Source of the DNA: Camellia lanceoleosa | Lineage: Eukaryota; Streptophyta; Magnoliopsida; Ericales; Theaceae | Direction of reading: 5' to 3' | NCBI GenBank assembly: GCA_025200525.1 | Contig: CM045762.1 | Span: 193,538,148-193,602,147, forward strand | Length of the DNA: 64,000 nt | In this document: positions 37,601-49,547 of the stretch, piece after piece | Layout: each line of letters starts with the position of its first letter | How positions within the stretch are numbered: position 1 is the first letter of the stretch | The notes under the pieces: model-generated | What the model was told of the DNA's origin: nothing | Database searches by the model: none | Seen by the model: only the letters and a program-made list of their open reading frames with translations | Translations under genes and position numbers: made by a program

Positions 37601-39820
37601 TTGCAGGCTTGCCTATTTGCATGAAGCGATTGAGCCGAAAGTGGTACATCGAGACATTAAATCAAGCAATATACTGATTGATGATGACTTCAATGCTAAA
37701 ATATCTGATTTTGGTCTAGCCAAGTTGCTGGGTGCTGGAACGACTCACATAACAACCAGAGTTATGGGTACCTTTGGGTGAGTATCTTTTATGAAACTAA
37801 CCTGCAATTCAGTTATGCAGTGGTTCATTTTCCTCTTCACATTGCTTGTGTTTCTTAAGTTTAAGAAAGACCTTGAAACAACTTGGGAAGTCACTAATTG
37901 GGGAATAACGATTATTTTTTCTTCTTTTTTCTTTTTTCTGAATTTGATAGATATGTGGCTCCAGAATATGCAAATAGTGGCCTCCTAAATGAAAAGAGTG
38001 ATGTTTACAGCTTTGGGGTTGTGCTTTTGGAAGCAATCACTGGAAGAGATCCAGTGGATTATGGCCGCCCAGCACATGAGGTAAGCAAAAATTGATTTCT
38101 TAAATCAAGAATTTGATTGAATTTCTGAAGGGGCATCAACACAATTTCATCTTCCTCATATTTCTTTTCAACTTACATACTACACTCGCATGAATTCATC
38201 CTTGAAAGAGGTTTTAACTTAAAAAGAGGAGAAAGGTGTTTAAGTTAAATATAAAGCAGTGTATGCATGCCAGTCATATTTTAATACACATATTGACACC
38301 TTACATGATATACAGTTCATGTAGTTGCATGTCCGAACTTCATTCTGTTGAATTCAAGAGGTGGCCTTTGGTGTACGTAGGCCATGTGTGGTATGTGGGA
38401 ATGAGATGGAATGGAATATGCATTCCAGCTTCTCATTCCCTTTCTCATCTTTGATATGACAGTATGAGTTGGAATGGCAACGTACTCCCTCACCAAAAAT
38501 CACTGCCTCCTCTCACGCCAACCACCGCATTGCAACTCCTTTCATCTTTGTTTACCACCACAACAGCACAACTTTCTCTAACCATAACCACGCCACCACT
38601 GCACCAGATGATTCTTGATTTGGATCTCATAATGCCTTTGATTTACTTGTAACAAATTTGGGAACATGATTATGATGCATTTGGGGCTACACGCACACAC
38701 ACATAGATGTGTATGTATATAGTTTATGATTCTATTTCTTCCATTCTAGCATAATTAATCAGTCAAATCTAACATTAGAATGAGAACAGTTGTTACATTC
38801 CCACACGATTCCATGTTAGATACCATTGTACCAAATACGTGAACGGTAATGAGTATTGCATTCCATTACCATTCCAATGTGCATTCCATTCTAGCTTGTG
38901 TAGTTCCAACCTATCAAACATGGCCATAATGGTTACAGTGGATCCTAGTGCCATTATGCCATACATATATATCCCAATTTTTTGTCTCCAGTGGTACTGA
39001 TCATCTGGAATTTAATTTTTATTGCAATTTGTTCTATTCTATTGTATACAATTATTGAGGTTAGGTAACAAAACTTTTGGAATTTGGTCACAATTTAAAT
39101 AAAGATCAAGCTAACTAAAAAACATTTGAAAATTCACTTTTTGGAATATTGAAAATGTAATGGGCTAAGACCAATGTTTCAGTTTGAGCTTGATTGACCA
39201 ACTCAAACATGGTGGTTTTATGTTCCCATTATGGATTAAGTACTATATGGCATGATATATAGTCACATATTTTCTGATTTTTTAATTTGGGGATTCATGA
39301 AGGTAAACCTGGTCGACTGGCTTAAAGTGATGGTTGGCAGCAGGCGCTCAGATGAAGTGGTTGACCCAACCATTGAGATCAGGCCCTCTACAAGTGCCCT
39401 TAAAAGAGCCCTTTTGACTTCTTTGAGGTGTGTTGACCCAGATGCTGCCAAGAGACCAAAGATGGGTCAAGTTGTCCGCATGCTTGAATCAGAGGAATAT
39501 CCCATTCCACGAGAGGTTCGATTATTAGATTTTCAAATACCAAAGTACCATTTCTAGTTTGTAATTGATATTAAGCATGCATTTAACCAGAAAATAAGCT
39601 GCTGCTTCCATTCTTTTACTTGTTTGAAACATGAGGGTTCAATTGGGTACAAGTTAAGAGAATAAACTTCAAAAATTTGACACTGTTGGACTTTCAGGGT
39701 CGAAGGCGAAGGAACCATGCTGTAACCATAGAAGTTGAATCACAAATGGAGAACTCCGACACAGATAAGAGCGACAATCCAGTCTTGAGGTCAGATAAAC
39801 GAAGAAGCCACAGGGCATAA
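34648..39820 (+). CDS. membrane-anchored receptor-like serine/threonine kinase (7 coding exons, 509 aa)
   Basis: The exons are 34648-35312, 35441-35545, 37404-37526, 37607-37777, 37951-38080, 39303-39515 and 39698-39820. All junctions are GT-AG and phases agree, giving 509 residues and a TAA stop. No signal peptide is seen; one membrane segment spans about residues 20-43. The kinase domain has a GEGGYG loop (195-200), a VAVK lysine (216), HRD (312-314), DFG (332-334) and APE (358-360), so it should be an active RD kinase. A short basic, Ser/Thr-rich tail follows. The closest relatives I recall are Arabidopsis At5g18500, At2g42960 and At3g59110, a small family with a short outer part and plasma-membrane or endomembrane location; no ligand is known to me. 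Intron 2 holds a LINE fragment and intron 5 a MITE. This is the only intact protein gene found in the window. Confidence 0.93.
35580..37000 (-). mobile_element. 5'-truncated LINE fragment in intron 2 of the kinase
   Basis: Minus-strand translation shows typical plant LINE pol blocks. Reading from 37000 downward these are DAALVYNK and CKLD near the start of RT, then GKS and VDSLAH from late RT, then [16 protein letters not shown] zf-RVT zinc-binding block (WW-C-X-C...H...H) follows near 35880-36060, and the end reads ELYDTRGGI near 35660. Several frames are shifted and contain stops. The central part of RT, including the catalytic Asp-Asp motif, is missing, so an internal deletion has occurred. 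It lies antisense within a 1.86-kb intron. Confidence 0.8.
38380..38925. mobile_element. MITE in intron 5 of the kinase
   Basis: The left end, GGCCATGTGTGGTATGTGGG, is mirrored at the right end (inverted GGCCATGTTTGATAGGTTGG). Sub-terminal GGAATGG/CCATTCC words fill both arms. It is 546 bp with no coding capacity. The target repeat is not clear. Confidence 0.7.
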
Positions 39821-41159
39821 TCAAGCAGGTGAGGCATTTATAGATTTTGAGCAGCATATGCCAAGGGGTGATTCCCAAATTCTTTGCATCTTCTGAGCTC
39901 AGCACAATGAAGAACAAAGCAGGCAGAGCAGTGGAGGTGAAGTATCAAGGATTTTCTTTTTGTGTATGAAGTTGACATTACAAAGAATAGCCTACAAACT
40001 GGTAGTATGTACAGGTCTTTGCGAAAGTTTTTATTTATTTTTACTCTTTTCGTAGGCTGATGTAGTTCACACACGGATTATTAATCAATTGCCATTGCTG
40101 TGAAGAAGGCAAATGATTTGATTTTGTGATTGGATTTGAAGAAAGTTCTTTTATTTTTCCACCATTTTTCGTATATGTATCCCCTCCAAATTACACTATT
40201 CAAAGAATCCAGGCACTGCCTACACTTCAAAAAGTATTGGTACCTAGTTTAATATTATTTATGATGGACTTCCAGCCAGCCTGCCTCTAAACCATGCGTG
40301 TTCTACTTCAGATTGGCATATTGAAATGTTGTGTCGTAATCTTGATCTAGATGCTTCAGTGTTGGGCATCTTGATCAGCCAAGGCAATTCAGCAGCTATG
40401 TCCTTCTGTAACAAATCAAACCTTGCAAGTGAAAGGTTTATAATTTCTGGTTGTATGTATTACTACGCAATCAGAACCTTCAGTCAAAACATGTACTTAC
40501 TTCCAGAAAAAAGAATTAGAAGTTCAGTGAATATGATTAACAAAGAACTTATCATTAGTAAGTTTGTCTAATGATACAGTTTGTGTGGTATGCATTGTTG
40601 TTAATCATCACAACCAGAGGGTAATCATCTTTTGGCATCCGACCTGGCAAACCGCCATAGGATGTCCATGCACCAAGAGAGAGAGAGGAATTTGAAAGAC
40701 ACTGTTGCTTGTTTATGAAAATACTAAACACTGGCTAATCCAGGATTCACAGATTGCATATAGATGCTAATACACTAAACTCCCTCTGCGCAATATTGTG
40801 AGATTGCACTAATGAGAAAGACGAAAGGCAAAACCCTAGAAACAGTCCATAAAAAATATAACCATGCATTTCATTTCAGAGAAGCAGCAAAAGTAATCAG
40901 CTGAGACACTAATTTTTCAGAACAAGCTAAAAATTCTATTCATCTATAAAAATACTTTATTTTCTCCTTGTAGCAGTATTAAACAAAACCAATCAAAGAA
41001 CACAAGGCTCTGGCAAGTAATTCAAAGCCCCTTTAATACAAGCCAAATGAAAATAATTTTCATACCACCCAAATGACGGTGCATAATCTACAATAACCTA
41101 TTAACAAAAATAAAATAAAATCCCACGAACATATTTGTCAAGAGATCACGGAAGAAAAT
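39821..41159. other. 3' UTRs of two convergent kinase genes
   Basis: The plus-strand kinase ends at 39820 and the minus-strand PTI1-like pseudogene ends at 41160, so this 1.3 kb should hold both 3' ends. The small frames here (for example 40326-40571) are not convincing. Confidence 0.5.
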
Positions 41160-41404
41160 TCACAAGCTTGATGTGTCACTGGGAGGTCCAGGTCGAGTAT
41201 TCAACAGAGGCTGGACAGCTTTAACAACAATTGTAATAACCCACATTCATATCTTAGTTATGTTCATGTGCATTTGCATGATTTCATCTTGTTAAGCTTG
41301 CATTTGTAGACTTAGACTTGTTTTGCCTAGGTAAAGGTTCTTGTCTTGTCTTGATGCTATCATGTTTTGTCTAAGTGTTGTATGCATGCTTTGTTCCTTC
41401 CTTG

Positions 41405-41580
41405 CTGTCTCAAGCCTAGGTTATGTTAAGCCTAAGTCATGTTAAGCCTAGGTCATGCCAAGCCTAGGTCATGGTCATGTTAAGCCTAAGTCATGTTAAG
41501 CCTAGGTCATGCCAAGCCTAGGTCATGTTAAGCCTAAGTCATTCCAAGCCGAGGTCATCTTAAGCCTAGGACCATCTTGG
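41405..41580. repeat. 15-bp minisatellite, left LTR
   Basis: About 10 units of the type AAGCCTAGGTCATGTT, with CCTAGG and CCTAAG variants. The same tract in the right LTR has about 17 units. Confidence 0.85.
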
Positions 41581-42779
41581 AACCACCTTGGTTGACCTCC
41601 ACCATCACCTAGGCATATTGGCCGAGATGTTATCACCTAGGCATCCGAGATCCTTAATCCTTGCACCTAGTGATCTTGTTCTGGGAGTGGAATGACCTAG
41701 ACCGAGGTGTGGCACATCTAGGCCGAGGTGTGGCACAGCTTGGCCAAGTGTTATCCTTCCTAGCCGAGGTCATAGAGACCTTACTTGCCGAAGCCTATGT
41801 CCTTAGCCGAGATCATTGCTTGCCGGAGTTCCCTTGCCTTAGCTTGTTGCATACGCTTTGTCATAGTCATGTCTTGTCAATCTATCACCTTTTTGAGGAG
41901 AACCAACCAGCCGTTGCCACGTGTCCGAGCTGAGTGTTAAATCAGCCGGCAGAGGGAGAAACCTATCATTTGTTATACCCTTGTTTTTGAAGAGGAGAGA
42001 GAAGCTCTAGGAAGAGGAAGGGGAGTTCTAGAGAGAGGTAGATTTCCAAGCTTGATTCTAAGAGATCGAACCGTTAGATCCGTGTTCTAAGGTTAGATTC
42101 TTGATCCGCTCAAGTTGTTCTTTATGATCATGTTATTGCATTGCACGATTGAATATGATTTGTAAGCCATGCATTGCTTTGAAGTTCGGTTTTGGAAAGA
42201 GAATATGATATTCATGTGTTCTTGAGGAAAAACCATGTTTTGATCCGAAAGTTTGTATCAAGATGCATGTTTTCGTGTTTGTTTTCATATGATCTTCAAG
42301 AATGGGTACCCAGGTCCATGTTTTCGAACTCATGCCATGAAATCCCAGATTTTGTAACAAAGAAGTTATGATTTTAGCATTCATGTTCTTCATGTTCTTC
42401 ATGTTAATGTCCTTCATGTTCTTTAAGGAGGAAACCCAGATTTCCAGACTTCTTTTCCCTAGGTGTGATCACCAAGACCACTCTTGCCTAGATCACACAC
42501 CTAGGCCAAGCATCGTATCTCACCTTGGCCTACCTTGCATGATCACTTGAACCTTAATCTATCTTGCATGCACACCTAGGCTACCCACTGCACACCTAAG
42601 CCGACATGGTACATCTTTGCCGGCATCTTGTAACACCTCGGCAGGCAGCTGCACCCGGAAGCCTAGGTAACCACACCTCGGCCAAGAAGTGTGGGACCTC
42701 GGCCAAGACCTCCTGAGTTCACTCAGCTAGGTCATTTTTGCCTAGATCATTTCTGTGCATCCATTCCAAGACCTGGTTG

Positions 42780-42958
42780 GTACCCAGCATGTTTTCCCTA
42801 GATGTTTTCCAGCATGTTTTCCCTAGGTCATTTGCAGCATGTTTTCCCTAGGTCATTTCCAGCATGTTTTCCCTAGATGTTTTCCAGCATGTTTTCCCTA
42901 GGTCATTTGCAGCATGTTTTCCCTAGGTCATTTCCAGCATGTTTTCCCTAGATCATTT
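42780..42958. repeat. 25-bp minisatellite, left LTR
   Basis: Seven units built on AGCATGTTTTCCCTAG plus a variable end, in a three-unit higher-order pattern. The right LTR has four. Confidence 0.85.
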
Positions 42959-43193
42959 GCATGCATGTAAAGCTTGTTTTGAGAATGTGATTGCCATGTG
43001 ATTGTAGGTCCTTGATCTTTGCTTTGAGCCTACACCCGAGAAGAACTATGTGAGTGGTATTTTTGATAAAGCTATGTTATAACGTTTCGTTAAAGCTTCG
43101 CTTTGCTTGTTTTGAAAAGTATTGTTGAACATGAATGATGATCCCTATTTTGAATATCAAGTATTATCTCGTTTTGATGACATTTCTGGAAAT

Positions 43194-43320
43194 CCGTACG
43201 TGCCAGGGGACTTTAAGCATTTGTGGCACTAGTCCGTACGTGCTAAGGGACTATAAGCATTTGTAGCACATCAAGTTAAGTCCGTACGTGCTAAGGGACT
43301 TTAAGCTTTTGTAGCACACA
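43194..43320. repeat. 48-bp repeat, left LTR
   Basis: Three units beginning TCCGTACGTGCTAAGGGACT. The right LTR has six. Confidence 0.85.
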
Positions 43321-43846
43321 TGTTTTGGAAAACCAAGATTGATGTACAAGCTATGTTATGTATTGTTTTGATAAAGATCTCAGATGTCATTCATTTAAAC
43401 CTTTATTACTTGTACCATTCACTGAGTATCCAAGTTCACCCTCTCCTTATATATATGTAGGTGGTAAGCAAGAAGGCGGTGACGCCTAAGATGTTATGTG
43501 CAAGATGTTTGATTCATGTTTTGTATCGTCTTGAAGATTATGCTTCTTAGTTGTAATTCATGTCTTTTGTATACTTCGGCTTGAGAAGCCTTTTGATCAA
43601 GATGTAACATATACTTTATTTTATTTGTATCCAAGTTGTAAACTATATTAAGATGTATGTCATTTCATTTGATCTATGCACAGCTCTTATGGACTAATTA
43701 GATTTATATATATTGCTTCCGCACATGCTAGCCCCATATATAATACTCTGATTGTGTGTGAATTTTGAAAGTTGGCCTTCGGTAATCTCGGATTACTGGC
43801 CATCATGGCACCATCCTACTAGGGGCGGGTTGGGATCGTGACAGAA

Positions 43847-43858
43847 TGGTATCAGAGC
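43847..43858 (+). other. primer-binding site (initiator tRNA-Met)
   Basis: An exact TGGTATCAGAGC three bases after the left LTR, the standard plant initiator-Met primer site. Confidence 0.93.
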
Positions 43859-44058
43859 ACAAGTTCCTTATAGTACGTTATTCACACACTTCGAGTCCTA
43901 AAGAGCATAGGATGTCCCTTAGAATGATGTTAGGATTGTATCATGTTGCTTGCTACTTGACAAGGTGTGCATCATCTCGGCATGATCATTTATTACTTGC
44001 ATGCATGTTTACTTGCTCATTTTGTTTAAGAGTCACATTTTTGCATACCTCTAGCATC

Positions 44059-45068
44059 ATGAGAAGGGGTAGACCTCCAGTTAGCCGAGATCAATCCGAG
44101 GACAGATTGGACAGATTAGAAAGGATGGTAGAAGGCTTGGCCCATGAGTTAAGGCAAGCAAGGCAGCAGAACACCGGTACCACTTCCACTCAGGCCCAGC
44201 AGACAGATGGCCGACATGCAGTTCCACCTCCACCTCCACCTCCTCCAGTACCACAAGTGCAGCCGCAACCAGCTTTGTATGGAGACGACACCTTGACCTT
44301 GATCAAAGAATTTAAGAAGATGAACCCGCCGAAGTTCCAAGGAGGTATAGAGCCGATGAAGGCAGAAGCGTGGGTTCTTGAGATGGAGAAGCTGTTCGAG
44401 GTTTTTCCCAGCACCGACGCTCAGAAGGTGTCACTGGCAGCATTCACATTGGAAGACGACGCCCGTAGGTGGTGGATGATGATCCGAGAAGGTAATCCAG
44501 ACTTGACTTGGGCCAGATTTCTGGAGTTATTTTATGACAAGCACTTTCCCCTTAGTGTCCGAATCGCAAGACCACAGAATTTCAGATGTTAACACAGGGT
44601 AGCAAAACAGTGGCCGAATATGATTGTGCTTTCACCGAGTTAGCAAGGTATGCACTGCACATGGTCGACGACGAATACAGAAAAGCTAGGAAGTTTGAGA
44701 GTGGACTTCGGGGACCAATACAAGATCGGGTGAATTTGCTCAACCTGCCGACGTATGCTGGAGTGCTAGATAAAGCCATCCTGGCAGAAGCCAACCTGAA
44801 CAAAAGTTAGAGTTTGGGGGAGAAGCAGAAAAAGAGGCAGACATATGACGATCACCAGGACTCGTGTGATGCTGAAAAAAAGACGAATGTGGACAGTTCC
44901 AACAACACGAATCAGGAAAGTTACACCAGGCCGACATGTACAAGTTACGGGATGCGACATTTTGGAGTTTGTCATCGGGCATCTGGAGCGTGTTTTGAAT
45001 GCGGTGAGATGGGTCATCATATTAAGGATTGTCCCAAGGTAAAGGCTAGAGATGGTAAGAAGGGATGA
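44059..45068 (+). pseudogene. gag of the gag-only element, with a frameshift and a stop
   Basis: The frame opens MRRGRPPVSRDQ at 44059. A coiled, charged N-terminus and a poly-proline run follow, then the retrotransposon gag core with RRWWMMIREG and FYDKHFP. A one-base shift near 44570 moves the frame; it continues as MLTQGSKTVAEYD from 44586. A TAG at 44808-44810 interrupts it. In the same frame after the stop is a nucleocapsid knuckle (CFECGEMGHHIKDC, CCHC) near 44990-45035, and the frame ends at 45068. Gag forms the particle that packages the RNA. Nothing like protease or RT follows. The gag type resembles Ty3/gypsy chromovirus gags. It is old enough to have decayed, or already needed gag from a sister copy. 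Confidence 0.88.
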
Positions 45069-45130
45069 GAATCCGACATTCGGAATTGTTTTGGGGACAA
45101 GGTAAGTTAAGTTTGGGGACCAAACTTCTT

Positions 45131-45144
45131 TAAGGGGGGAAGAA
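45131..45144 (+). other. polypurine tract of the gag-only element
   Basis: TAAGGGGGGAAGAA directly abuts the right LTR. Confidence 0.85.
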
Positions 45145-45228
45145 TGTAATAACCCACATTCATATCTTAGTCATGTTCATGTGCATTTGCATGATTTCAT
45201 CTTGTTAAGCTTGCATTTGTAGACTTAG

Positions 45229-47648
45229 TGTCACGACCCAAACCCAAATTTCTATGGGTTTAGCATCAGAATCGCCAAGAATCCGAGATTACCAAGGCTC
45301 CGTGAGCAAGAAGACGTTAAGCAGTACAGTATGTGGCGGAAGCCAATACAGTAAATAACTAGTGGCCATTGAGTGAAAATCAGATGCCAAAAACATTTCT
45401 CATGCATTCATACATTCGTAAAGATAGATCTATACAATCATTTACAATCGGTCGAGCGGATCGAATCCTCGATATGATCAAGACAAGAAATCTATACAAA
45501 AGTACAAACAGTGAGGAGACAGGTGGGGACACTAAAAACACCCCCAAGCCATGGCATGGCAACTCGGAACCTCACAGTGAGGCACATAGGCTGGCTTGAC
45601 AAAACTGGGGACCAACCCACGCTCCTAGCTCCGATCTGGCTGCTGAGAACCTACATATATATAAACAGTGAGCTAAAGCCCAGTGAATAACATAATGCGT
45701 AAAGGGGTTATGAATGAATGTCCTTACAGTAATGAAATCAGTTCATTAAACAGTATTTCAGTCTTTCAGTATTTCAGTCAATCAGTCATATGTGGTACAT
45801 CCATTAGCCTATAAACAGTAGGTCCAAAGGACCGGGTCTTAACAGACCCAACAGTAATGATGGCCATCAATCAATAAACAGTATGATTCCACAAGGGAAC
45901 CGACAGAGCTCTGTAACAGTAACAGTCAATGCTAAGGATGCCACAATACAGTTCAGAATACGGGACATACATTCATTCAGTAAACATTATCAGTTCAATA
46001 AACAGTTCAGTTCAGTATTCAAAAGATAACCATTTTGAACATATCTTTACACAATTGTTACTCACAGAGATTGGGCTAATAGCAGCTAGAGCGCATCCCC
46101 GAGAGCCAACCCTAAACAGTTAACAAATAGAACACACGCTAAGTTTCAAAGTTGGGAAGGATGATAATTAAATCCCTAAATTTCTTCGGTGTGGTTCTAT
46201 GTCTAAATCCTCATTAAGATGCCTTAAACTAGGCCTAAGAATGCCTAGGATGGGATGAGGATGCAAAGATGCGCATAGGAAACAATTTCAGAATTTTCAG
46301 TGAAACAAGGCCTCCGCTCGAGCTCAGGTTTCCCCGCTCGAGCGGACAAGCAAACAAAGGTCCCCGCTCGGCGAAGGCCCACTTCCCCGAAGCGTGACAC
46401 ACAATCCTCGCTGGCGACATTCCTCGCTTCGAGCGGACTGATGAATGGTAAGATCTTTGGATGCTCGATTTCTCCGCTCGAGCGTGAAACACTCCGCTCG
46501 AGCGGACTGTAAAACAAGTCGAAGAAAATGCTGGGAGCATGAATTCCCCGCTCGAGCGGCACTTCCCCCGCTCGAGCGGACATCAAAAATCTGGAAAATC
46601 CAGGTTTGTGTTCCAAGTTCAAAACTCAAGTTTGATGCCCCCAATTCGATCCTCTTGGGCCCATTTTCTGGAAAACTCTTTCAAACACATAGAATAACAA
46701 GTTATAAAGCTCAATTTAAGAAATCAAGGCCCAAGGGTGTTTCGATTAAACTCAATTTCAAACTAATTTTCAAGGACAACATGCAAACATGACATGCATG
46801 AGTTTTATACTAAAACCAAGCTTCAAATCTTGCTCTAATGAGCTCAACAGTTGGAAAACAAAGTGAAAACATGGACCATGGCTTAAACATGGACATGCAT
46901 GGACAATCTAGCATGAATTCAACTCAAAAATCAACAATTCAACCATGCATGCAAAGATGGAGCTCCAATTCGACCTATACGAACAATTCCATGACTTGAT
47001 TCTACAATGGAGCATGAGCCATGTAAGATGAAGCTTAAGACAATAAGAAGAAGATGGATTTCTTACCTAGTGTTTCAATTTCAAGGTGTGGAGGCTAAAT
47101 TATGCCAAGTTATACACCAATTCCAAGCAATTTCCAAGAAGAACTCAACTCTCTCTCAGTTCTCTCTACTTCTCTTCTAAGGTCGGCTATGGGGAGAGAA
47201 ATGGCTGATCAAAATGTATCTCTAAGTGTATACAAGGCTCAAAGATGATTAGGTAGTGGGCCACTAAGGGTGGCAATATAGTAATTAAGTCTAACTCTTC
47301 AATTAGTCAATATTTAATCTAATTTAATCCTTCCTAATCAATTTTTAGATAAATATACCATTAAATCACAAATATTCTACTGATTCCAAAACATCAAACG
47401 GTTTCTAAATCGGCCGCCGATAAGGCCTCCAATTAGCAGTTTAAACATACGAATTCAAACAGATAGTCATTCAATCAAACAGATGCAATGTGCAATACAA
47501 TAAGTAAACTTATTCAATCTCAGTTTCGATTTCAATCAGTCCATTCAGTACTTCAGTTAATCCAATTATCAGTCATTATCAGTTCAGTTTAGCAGTAATC
47601 AGTACGTAATTCAGTAGGTTATCGATAATCGGTACGAGGGTTGTTACA
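45229..47648 (-). mobile_element. solo LTR D nested in the right LTR of the gag-only element
   Basis: A 2420-bp block flanked by CTTAG (45224-45228 and 47649-47653). On the plus strand it starts TGTCACGACCC and ends GGTTGTTACA; the GGGTCGTGACA-type 3' end is at 45229, so it is inverted relative to its host. The left LTR of the same element is uninterrupted here, which proves insertion. Minus-strand intron-like signals: donor 47066, acceptor near 46113, donor GTGAGT at 46065, acceptor near 45651. Confidence 0.93.
46312..46583. repeat. CGCTCGAGCG palindrome array in solo LTR D
   Basis: About nine exact or damaged copies of CCGCTCGAGCGGAC over 270 bp. Because the unit is a palindrome, open frames appear on both strands. 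They are repeat artefacts, not genes. Confidence 0.85.
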
Positions 47649-47750
47649 CTTAGACTTGTTTTGCCTAGGTAAAGGTTCTTTTCTTGTCTTGATGCTATCA
47701 TGTTTTGCCTAAGTGTTGTATGCATGCTTTGTTCTTTCCTTGCTGTCTCA

Positions 47751-48017
47751 AGCCTAGGTTATGTTAAGCCTAAGTCATGTTAAGCCTAGGTCATGCCAAG
47801 CCTAGGTCATGTTAAGCCTAAGTCATGTTAAGCCTAGGTCATGCCAAGCCTAGGTCATGTTAAGCCTAAGTCATGCTAAGCCTAGGTCATGCCAAGCCTA
47901 GGTCATGTTAAGCCTAGGTCATGCCAAGCCTAAGTCATGTCAAGCCTAGGTCATGTTAAGCCTAGGTCATGCCAAGCCTAAGTCATTCAAAGCCGAGGTC
48001 ATCTTAAGCCTAGGACC
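47751..48017. repeat. 15-bp minisatellite, right LTR
   Basis: About 17 AAGCCTAGGTCATG-type units, against about 10 in the left LTR. Confidence 0.85.
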
Positions 48018-49205
48018 ATCTTGGAACCACCTTGGTTGACCTCCACCATCACCTAGGCATATTGGCCGAGATGTTATCACCTAGGCATCCGAGATCCTTA
48101 ATCCTTGCACCTAGTGATCTTGTTCTGGGAGTGGAATGACCTAGACCGAGGTGTGGCACATCTAGGCCGAGGTGTGGCACAGCTTGGCCAAGTGTTATCC
48201 TTCCTAGCCGAGGTCATAGAGACCTTACTTGCCGAAGCCTATGTCCTTAGCCGAGATCATTGCTTGCCGGAGTTCCCTTGCCTTAGCTTGTTGCATACGC
48301 TTTATCATAGTCATGTCTTGTCAATCTATCACCTTTTTTAGGAGAACCAACCAGCCGTTGCCACGTGTCCGAGCTGAGTGTTAAATCAGCCGGCAGAGGG
48401 AGAAACCTATCATTTGTTATACCCTTGTTTTTGAAGAGGAGAGAGAAGCTCTAGGAAGAGGAAGAGGAGTTCTAGAGAGAGGTAGATTTCCAAGCTTGAT
48501 TCCAAGAGATCGAACCGTTAGATCCGTGTTCTAAGGTTAGATTCTTGATCCGCTCAAGTTGTTCTTTATGATCATGTTATTGCATTGCACGATTGAATAT
48601 GATTTGTAAGCCATGCATTGCTTTGAAGTTCGGTTTTGGAAAGAGAATATGATATTCATGTGTTCTTGAGGAAAAACCATGTTTTGATCCGAAAATTTGT
48701 ATCAAGATGCATGTTTTCGTGTTTGTTTTCATATGATCTTCAAGAATGGGTACCCAGGTCCATGTTTTCGAACTCATGCCATGAAATCCCAGATTTTGTA
48801 ACAAAGAAGTTATGATTTTAGTATTCATGTTCTTCATGTTCATGTCCTTCATGTTCTTTAAGGAGGAAACCCAGATTTCCAGACTTCTTTTCACTAGGTG
48901 TGATCACCAAGACCACTCTTGCCTAGATCACACACCTAGGCCAAGCATCGTATCTCACCTTGGCCTACCTTGCATGATCACTTGAACCTTAATCTATCTT
49001 GCATGCACACCTAGGCTAACCACTGCACACCTAAGCCTACATGGTACATCCTTGCCGGCATCTTGTAACACCTCGTGAAGCAAAAGACCAAGCCTAGGTA
49101 ACCACACCTCGGCCAAGAAGTGTGGGACCTCGGCCAAGACCTCCTGAGTTCACTCAGCTAGGTCATTTTTGCCTAGATCATTTCTGTGCATCCATTCCAA
49201 GACCT

Positions 49206-49320
49206 GATTGGTACCCAAAGATGTTTTCCCTAGATGTTTTCCAGCATGTTTTTCCTAGGTCATTTGCAGCATGTTTTCCCTAGGTCATTTCCAGCATGTT
49301 TTCCCTAGATCATTTGCATG
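49206..49320. repeat. 25-bp minisatellite, right LTR
   Basis: Four AGCATGTTTTCCCTAG-type units, against seven in the left LTR. Confidence 0.8.
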
Positions 49321-49547
49321 CATGTAAAGCTTGTTTTGAGAATGTGATTGCTATGTGATTGTAGGTCCTTGATCTTCGCTTTGAGCCTATACCCGAGAAG
49401 AACTATGAGAGTGGTATTTTTGATAAAGCTATGTTATAACGTTTTGTTAAAGCTTCGCTTTGCTTGTTTTGAAAAGTATTGTTGAACATGAATGATGATC
49501 CCTATTTTGAATATCAAGTATTATCTCGTTTTGATGACATTTCTGGA

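Larger units (their letters stand above)
41232..43843 (+). repeat. left (5') LTR of the gag-only element
   Basis: 2612 bp from TGTAATAACCC to GGATCGTGACA, very similar to the right LTR apart from tandem-repeat length. Intron-like signals: donor at 42092, acceptor ending 43007, donor GTGAGT at 43050, acceptor TATATATATGTAG ending 43460. A GTAATC-TCG-GATTAC hairpin lies at 43782-43796. Confidence 0.93.

Noticed and set aside
40326..40571. Small protein gene between the two kinases
   Set aside because: No recognisable motif, and it lies where the 3' UTRs of two convergent genes should be.
46235..46644. Several overlapping open frames on both strands, 70-125 codons long
   Set aside because: They arise from the CGCTCGAGCG palindrome array, which removes stops in several frames. 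The peptides are repetitive and match no protein family.
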